The position numbers and the translations under genes were made by a program. Of a stretch of 9,139 nucleotides of DNA, positions 4,986 through 9,139 are shown one piece after another. Each line of letters starts with the position of its first letter. The first letter of the stretch is position 1. The DNA is from JAFCCL01 sp041645325 (lineage in GTDB: Archaea > Iainarchaeota > Iainarchaeia > Iainarchaeales > GCA-2688035): positions 1 through 9,139 of the forward strand of contig JBAZQI010000038.1 of assembly GCA_041645325.1 (NCBI GenBank), given 5' to 3'. Below the pieces are notes generated by a model. The model was not told where the DNA came from. It worked only from the letters and a program-made list of their open reading frames with translations, and made no database searches.

Positions 4986-5880
4986 CGTCAATGTCCAGGC
5001 GCTTTTTGAGCTCCCTGTACCTGTTTCTTATGGTTACCTCTGTTACGCCTGCAACATTTGCCACTTCTTTTTGCGTCCTTCTTTCCCCTTTGAGGAGGCC
5101 TGCGATGTATACTGCCGCAGCCGCGACTCCTGTGGGGCCCCTTCCGGAAATAAGGCCTTTGTCTATGGCCTGTTCAAGGATTTTTCTGCCCTCTTCCTGG
5201 ACCTCGCCGCTCAAATTCAATTCAGATGCAAACCTTGGAATGTAGTGGATTGGGTTTGTCAATGGAACGTCAAGCTTGAGTTCCCTGACAAGGAACCTGT
5301 ATGTTCTTCCAATCTCTTTCTTTGTAAGGCCCGATGCCTCTGCCATTTCGTTCAATGTCCTTGGCACGTGGTATGTCCTGCAAACAGTGTACAATACTGC
5401 CGCAACAACCGCTTCAATAAGCCTTCCCCTTATGAGGCCTTTTTTCACGGTTTTCCTGTAAAGAAGCGCTGCCGCTTCAACAAGCGATTCAGGGATGTTC
5501 AAATATGATGCAACCCTTCTGAGCTCTGTCAATGCAATGGAAAGATTGCGCTGCATGCTGCTGCTGATTGAGGCCCTCTTGTGCCATTTGATCAGCCTGT
5601 ACATCTGCGCCCTGCTTTTGCTTGAAAGCTTGTTTCCCCTCAGGTCTGTTCCGCGCCTGTCAATCATTGTCACAAGCCCCTTGTTGAGCTTCACGTACTT
5701 CATAGGGCTTCCTGTCCTTGCCCTTTTTTCAAACTGGTCTGAATCAAAAGAACGCCATTCCTTGCCGTAGTCAACCATGTCATCGCTTATAACCAGGCCG
5801 CAATCCTGGCAAATCAATTCGCCTTTATCAGGGTCTCTCCTAATCTTTACGCTTTTGCACTCAGGGCATTTATCAACCAT
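4975..5880 (-). CDS. tfb: Transcription initiation factor IIB (TFB)
   Basis: The 301-residue archaeal TFB bridges TBP-bound promoters and RNA polymerase and reads the BRE. An N-terminal zinc ribbon has Cys5, Cys8, Cys24 and Cys27 (CPEC...CQDC). The B-reader/linker spans about 41-102 (EWRSFD through RLIKWHKR), and two cyclin repeats lie at about 105-203 and 208-295. The final helix-turn-helix (KEVANVAGVTEVTIRNRYRELK region, 271-292) is the BRE-contacting element. The length is normal. Oddity: where most TFBs have His-Asp before the KGL of the B-reader, this one has KLNKGL (64-69). Translation starts at ATG 5880, with AAGGTGG ending 7 nt upstream. The gene is monocistronic by the look of it: a 252-bp gap before it and a terminator over its stop. 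It would drive the TATA/BRE promoters seen across this window. Confidence 0.97.
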   Translation of the reverse strand: MVDKCPECKSVKIRRDPDKGELICQDCGLVISDDMVDYGKEWRSFDSDQFEKRARTGSPMKYVKLNKGLVTMIDRRGTDLRGNKLSSKSRAQMYRLIKWHKRASISSSMQRNLSIALTELRRVASYLNIPESLVEAAALLYRKTVKKGLIRGRLIEAVVAAVLYTVCRTYHVPRTLNEMAEASGLTKKEIGRTYRFLVRELKLDVPLTNPIHYIPRFASELNLSGEVQEEGRKILEQAIDKGLISGRGPTGVAAAAVYIAGLLKGERRTQKEVANVAGVTEVTIRNRYRELKKRLDIDVAA

Positions 5881-6027
5881 ACAAAAACCACCTTTCCAAG
5901 GAACTACTCCAATTTTTCAAAAATCAGCTCTCACAAGACCCAATGCCTGCAATGGCATCTAACAACCCATAAATTGGCAGAAATCAGGTGCTATATAATA
6001 ACCTGCCTCCAATCTCATTTATAAATG
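5881..6027 (-). promoter_or_regulatory. tfb leader and promoter candidates
   Basis: A Shine-Dalgarno (GGTGG, 5892-5888) sits 7 nt before the start codon. Three TATA-like elements lie upstream: TTTAT at about 5970-5974, TATATAATA (5992-6000) and the 12-bp palindrome CATTTATAAATG (6016-6027). The second is bracketed by CAGGT (5985-5989) and ACCTG (6001-6005), a 5-bp inverted repeat with an 11-bp spacer. Using it would give a leader of about 90 nt, long for an archaeon and compatible with post-transcriptional or autogenous control. I cannot tell which box is used. Confidence 0.4.
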
Positions 6028-6032
6028 TTTCC

Positions 6033-6070
6033 CAAAAGGCGTCTTTTGCCTTTAAACGGCTGTTTAAAGG
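6033..6070. repeat. Two back-to-back perfect inverted repeats
   Basis: CAAAAG-GCGT-CTTTTG (6033-6048) is followed without a gap by CCTTTAAAC-GGCT-GTTTAAAGG (6049-6070). The stems are 6 and 9 bp, both with 4-nt loops. They lie upstream of the tfb TATA candidates and downstream of the rps8e T-tracts, so they may be operator sites or part of the rps8e 3' end. Confidence 0.6.
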
Positions 6071-6082
6071 GCTTTTATTTGC

Positions 6083-6121
6083 AAAAAAATGCATTTTTTG
6101 CGCAAAAAAACAGTTTTTTTT
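6083..6121 (-). terminator. rps8e T-tract terminator in a helically phased A/T tract array
   Basis: On the minus strand, after the rps8e stop, two runs of seven T (6110-6104 and 6089-6083) alternate with runs of A. Each T-run is enough for archaeal termination. The four tracts (A7, T6, A7, T8 on the plus strand) are centred at 6086, 6096.5, 6107 and 6117.5, exactly 10.5 bp apart, and adjacent tracts form perfect 16-bp palindromes (6084-6099 and 6094-6109). Confidence 0.6.
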
Positions 6122-6132
6122 GGCAATCTGCA

Positions 6133-6567
6133 TTAAGCGGCTTTTTTAAGAACTGCCTGATTCACATCGCTTTCAAGAACAGCCTGGACCGCGCCGCTTT
6201 GGCCTGGCCTGCTTGTGACCTTGGCCTTGTGTTCCTTGCCGTCAATTGTTACCCTTATTGTCGCGCCTTTTGTTATAATATTTTTTCTTGGGTAAAGCCT
6301 ATTTGCCTTGTTTTCCGAAACCGCAATAATTTCGGCCTTTACAGCCTTTTTCTGGTCCGGAAAGCTGATTATGGCATATTTTGCCCTGAGCTGCCTTACC
6401 TTTACGGTTGAGCCCTTGCACTTCTTTTTCTTTCTCCTGTCAGTGCCAGAAACGATTGTTTCCGCCGGGTCGCCGCCTTTCCAGGCAAGCTTTTTGTCAC
6501 AGCGCCTTATGGACATCCTCTTAGCGCCGGTACTTGTCCTATTGCTTTTCATGTGCCATTGTGTCAT
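6133..6567 (-). CDS. rps8e: 30S ribosomal protein S8e
   Basis: The 144-residue protein is S8e, a small-subunit component shared by archaea and eukaryotes. Family landmarks are the basic N-terminus with the S/T-TGAKR turn (10-17), DPAET (33-37), KVRQLRAKYA (56-65), NKANRLYPRKNIITKGATI (86-104) and TSRPGQSGAVQAVL (118-131). It is slightly longer than usual archaeal S8e proteins. The excess is a Lys-rich stretch (RRKKKKCKG, 44-52) and a C-terminal tail of about 13 residues (ESDVNQAVLKKAA). Start ATG 6567 has AGGTG (6579-6575) 7 nt upstream; ATG 6552, five codons on, is less likely. It stands alone between hef and tfb. Confidence 0.95.
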   Translation of the reverse strand: MTQWHMKSNRTSTGAKRMSIRRCDKKLAWKGGDPAETIVSGTDRRKKKKCKGSTVKVRQLRAKYAIISFPDQKKAVKAEIIAVSENKANRLYPRKNIITKGATIRVTIDGKEHKAKVTSRPGQSGAVQAVLESDVNQAVLKKAA

Positions 6568-6574
6568 CCAAAAA

Positions 6575-6639
6575 CACCTAAAAAAAACGAAAAAAATTCG
6601 CCTTTTATGATTAACAATTAATTGGAATGCAACAATTAA
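6575..6639 (-). promoter_or_regulatory. rps8e leader and promoter region
   Basis: AGGTG (6579-6575) is the Shine-Dalgarno. Upstream lies an AT-rich segment with two 9-bp direct repeats on the plus strand (AACAATTAA at 6613-6621 and 6631-6639, 18 bp apart), which supply TTAATT-type TATA candidates. No single TATA box is convincing. Confidence 0.35.
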
Positions 6640-6645
6640 AAAGGC
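6637..6645 (-). terminator. Possible hef terminator
   Basis: About 24 nt past the hef stop the minus strand reads GCCTTTTTAA, with a run of five T at 6642-6638. This is a modest archaeal T-tract and lies ahead of the rps8e promoter. Confidence 0.3.
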
Positions 6646-6666
6646 TTCTTTTCAGGGTGCTTTCTT

Positions 6667-9036
6667 TCATTCTTCTTCCTTGTATTCCGTCAACAGCACT
6701 TGCCTTACGAGCTTGGCTTTTTTTTGGCCCATGTTGTCAACTTCCTGCAGTTCCTTGCTTTGCGCGTTCACTATTCCTTTGACGCTGCCGAATTTTTTGA
6801 GCAATGCCCTGGCCATTTTTGGGCCTACCATGGGCAATGATTCAACCACAAAGCGCTGCTGTTCTCCCAGGGTGAGGCCTTTTCTCCCTATCCTCAGGCG
6901 CACGTCGCTTCCCTTGCCTTCCTGTTCCCTTTTTGCTATTACAAAAATGTATTGCGCTGTTTCCCTTGCACTGTCAGTAAAAAGCATTGGCACCTGGTAG
7001 TTCAATGCAATGGATGTCAGCATTCCTATTATTGCGTTCCTGTGCATGTTGGTTTCAAACAGTTTTTCCCTGTTTCCTTCCACAATGACAAGGGGCTTTT
7101 CATAGGATTCCGCCATGCTGATTAGCTGTTTTCCAAGCCTTCCGTCCACAATGCTCGAAACAAAATCCGAAACGCTTTTTCTTTCAATTGCAATTTCCTT
7201 TCCCGGCACGTAATCCCCAACCTCCAATTGTTTCTCAACAACTTCGCAGCCTAGTTCCTGCAGCATTTTTGCCACGCCCGAATCGCGTTCCCTTACGTCA
7301 ACGTAAACAATTATTTTGCCCGGGTCTTCTGATGCAAAGCTGTGCAAGGTTGTTTGCTTTTCCCTTCCGGCTTTTTTTTGCAGGTCGTCTTCAATGAAAT
7401 CTTCGCTTTCTTTTTTCCCTGTGCTGTTTTCAGATGCTGTTTGGGAATCGTTTCCGTTCTCGGTTTCGTCCTCTTTTTTTGCCGTGTTTTGGCTTTTCAT
7501 CCTGTGCAATATTTTGTGCATCTTTTTTTCTTTGCTGACGCTTGTCCAATAGTAAACCTCATCCCTCGTGTTTTTTGCCATCAAAATGACTGCCCTGCCT
7601 GCCGCAAGCCTTCCTGTCCTGCCCCTTCTTTGGATGAGCCTTATTTCGCTTGGCACAGGCTCGTAGAAAACCACGAGGTCAACGCTTGGGATGTCAAGGC
7701 CTTCTTCCGCCACCGAGGATGCCACAAGGCAATTGAGCTTTCCCTCTTTCAGTTCCTCGATTTTTTGTGCCTGCTCTTTTTGGCTCATTCCTTTTTCACC
7801 GCTTTTTTCCGCCTGGCCGACAAACCTTTCCGCCCTTATTCCGGGAATCTTGTTGAGCTCTTCGGAAAGCCTTTTGATAGAGTCCCTGTAATGGTTGAAA
7901 ACAATGGCACTGCTTTCGGGCCTGAGAGCAAACTGCTGCTGCAGCACTTCGCTTAGCACGCCAAACTTCGGGTGAATGACCCCTTTTTCGCAGAGTTCTT
8001 TTGCAAGCTCTTCAACCTGCACAATTTCCATGCTTGAAAGGAAAAGCGTTGTTGCCCTGCTTACTTTTCCCTCCTTGTTTTTTTCGCGTTCAAGGTAGGA
8101 GTGCAGGGCATTCACGCCCTGGGTTTCCAAAAGCGTGTGGGCGTGGCTTGCCTTCATCAACGCGGCTGCAGCGCTTGCCGCTGCAAAAAGGCTTGGGTTT
8201 TTTCCACCGGCTGCCGCAATCCTCCTGTGCAATGCGTTTTGCATTTCAATGAGCCTTCCTTTTCCGAATGCCCTGAGGGAGTTTGTCCTGCTCAGGCCGA
8301 ATTTGCACAGGATGTCGGCCTGCCTTTGCATGAAATGTTCCGTGAGCCTTTTCATTGCCATGAATTCTTCCGGCAGTTCAACCGTGCGCCATTCCACTTT
8401 TATGTCATGCGAGTAGGGCGCAACGTCATTGTCTTCAAGGCCCTTTATTTCAATGTTTTTTATGCCGAGGTTTGCGCAAACCTCCTTAATGTGGGCTTCC
8501 CGGCTGCCTGGTGATGCAGTGAGCGCCAGCACAAGCCCTTTGCCCCTGAATTTTTTTGCGATGTAAACGTAAGCGTATTCGCCGACAGCGCGGTGGGCCT
8601 CGTCGAATATTATGAGCGAGACCCCGTTGAGGGAAATCCTGCCGTTGCTCAGGTCGTTTTCTATTGTCTGCGGCGTTGCGATTATTATGCCTGCCTTTTC
8701 CCACTGGACAGCCCTTTTTTTTGAGGCAAGGCTTCCTGTCAAAAGGATTGTGGATTCCGGTTCTAGCGTCATGAGCTTTTGCATGGTTTTCATGTGCTGT
8801 TCGCACAACGGCTTTGTGGGCGCAAGGAAAAGGATTTTCTTGCCAGGCTCTTTTTCAAGCATTGCCGATGCAACAAGCACAGCCACAATGGTTTTTCCAA
8901 GCGCTGTCGGGGCAACCACAAGGCTGTTGCCTCCACTGAGCACTGATTCAGCCAGCTTTACCTGATAAGACCTGCTTTCAACTGTTTCCGGCTTTATGAA
9001 CCTGCTTTCCACGAATTTTTTTTCCTGCAAGGGCAT
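6667..9036 (-). CDS. hef: Hef, fork-structure helicase and XPF-family nuclease
   Basis: The 789-residue protein unwinds and cuts branched DNA at stalled forks (FANCM/XPF-related). The superfamily 2 helicase half has APTALGKT (42-49; Ala where most Hefs have Gly), DEAH (145-148), TAS (173-175) and QRRGRTGR (469-476). The insert between the two RecA lobes (about 205-345) is largely helical. A charged, probably disordered linker (511-560) ends at QTTLHSFA (561-568), a good PIP-box match. The XPF nuclease has Asp580, GDY (607-609) and ERKSVSD (618-624), so its catalytic motif is intact. Tandem helix-hairpin-helix motifs (about 732-785, with LPMVGPKMARALLKKFG) complete it. Length is usual for euryarchaeal Hef. 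ATG 9036 is supported by a TATA box centred about 28 bp upstream, implying a leaderless message. Confidence 0.97.
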   Translation of the reverse strand: MPLQEKKFVESRFIKPETVESRSYQVKLAESVLSGGNSLVVAPTALGKTIVAVLVASAMLEKEPGKKILFLAPTKPLCEQHMKTMQKLMTLEPESTILLTGSLASKKRAVQWEKAGIIIATPQTIENDLSNGRISLNGVSLIIFDEAHRAVGEYAYVYIAKKFRGKGLVLALTASPGSREAHIKEVCANLGIKNIEIKGLEDNDVAPYSHDIKVEWRTVELPEEFMAMKRLTEHFMQRQADILCKFGLSRTNSLRAFGKGRLIEMQNALHRRIAAAGGKNPSLFAAASAAAALMKASHAHTLLETQGVNALHSYLEREKNKEGKVSRATTLFLSSMEIVQVEELAKELCEKGVIHPKFGVLSEVLQQQFALRPESSAIVFNHYRDSIKRLSEELNKIPGIRAERFVGQAEKSGEKGMSQKEQAQKIEELKEGKLNCLVASSVAEEGLDIPSVDLVVFYEPVPSEIRLIQRRGRTGRLAAGRAVILMAKNTRDEVYYWTSVSKEKKMHKILHRMKSQNTAKKEDETENGNDSQTASENSTGKKESEDFIEDDLQKKAGREKQTTLHSFASEDPGKIIVYVDVRERDSGVAKMLQELGCEVVEKQLEVGDYVPGKEIAIERKSVSDFVSSIVDGRLGKQLISMAESYEKPLVIVEGNREKLFETNMHRNAIIGMLTSIALNYQVPMLFTDSARETAQYIFVIAKREQEGKGSDVRLRIGRKGLTLGEQQRFVVESLPMVGPKMARALLKKFGSVKGIVNAQSKELQEVDNMGQKKAKLVRQVLLTEYKEEE

Positions 9037-9059
9037 ATATTCAAAGAATGGTTAAGCCG

Positions 9060-9086
9060 TTTTTTAAAGCCTTTCACGGCGGCTTT
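9060..9086 (-). promoter_or_regulatory. hef TATA box with overlapping inverted repeat
   Basis: TTTAAAAAA on the minus strand (9068-9060) is centred about 28 bp before ATG 9036. An inverted repeat, AAAGCC (9066-9071) and GGCTTT (9081-9086), overlaps its upstream edge and could be an operator. Confidence 0.45.
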
Positions 9087-9103
9087 CCGGTGTTTTTCTC
9101 CTC

Positions 9104-9139
9104 AAAAAAGCGTTTTTTGCCCAAAAAGGGGGTTATATT
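9104..9139. other. A/T-tract region and TATA-like end of the window
   Basis: A6-GCG-T6 (9104-9118) forms a symmetrical element, followed by CCCAAAAAGGGGG and TTATATT at the edge. The A6/T6 unit resembles the array at 6083-6121. The final TATA-like bases could belong to a divergent gene beyond the window. No coding sequence is seen here. Confidence 0.3.

Noticed and set aside
5941..5960. Riboswitch or structured element from ATGCC/GGCAT in the tfb leader
   Set aside because: Only a 5-bp stem with a 6-nt loop, too weak to call.
6083..6121. CRISPR-like or origin-like interpretation of the alternating tract repeats
   Set aside because: The units are about 10 bp with no unique spacers, and there is no neighbouring cas or replication initiator gene. 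Curvature and termination explain them.
7342..7956. 204-codon plus-strand ORF inside hef
   Set aside because: It is antisense to conserved helicase and linker sequence, with a Phe/Cys-rich composition typical of a complementary-strand artefact.

Overview
The window is archaeal. It carries a TFIIB-type general transcription factor, ribosomal protein S8e, a full-length Hef helicase-nuclease, a TrmB-family regulator, TATA boxes about 27 bp ahead of likely leaderless starts, and GGTG-type Shine-Dalgarno sites. Full-length Hef points to a euryarchaeal or DPANN-type lineage rather than Thermoproteota. The sequence alone does not fix the taxon.

Left part (1-3120) is accessory. A two-gene MNT/HEPN toxin-antitoxin module (82-1049, +) lies between two near-identical 20-bp repeats. 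Both repeats encode the C-terminal GKFVPF end of a substrate-binding protein on the minus strand. The right repeat belongs to an intact membrane-anchored branched-chain-amino-acid-type binding protein (1033-2199, -), which is divergent from a TrmB-like regulator (2305-3069, +). The short space between them is full of ACTG-type half-sites. A third, decayed copy of the binding-protein C-terminus follows the regulator.

Middle part (3120-4900): a miniature transcription unit at 3156-3282 (-) has its own TATA box, Shine-Dalgarno, 16-codon ORF (MCGSCGC plus a lysine tail) and T-tract. Next come scpB (+, probably leaderless) and, convergent with it, a probable two-gene operon of an unrecognised CxxC protein followed by rnhB (-).

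Right part (4950-9139) is core information processing, all on the minus strand: hef, rps8e, tfb, each with its own promoter or terminator signals. The tfb stop codon lies inside a terminator hairpin. The rps8e-tfb gap holds two back-to-back hairpins and four A/T tracts spaced exactly 10.5 bp apart, which predicts curved DNA and also supplies T-tract termination. RNase HII and Hef both carry PIP-box-like motifs, so both may act with PCNA at replication forks. ScpB adds chromosome segregation to the same neighbourhood.

Most worth a second look: the Cys/Lys microprotein, the repeat-flanked MNT/HEPN module, the phased A/T tract array, the two candidate PIP boxes and the CxxC protein upstream of rnhB.
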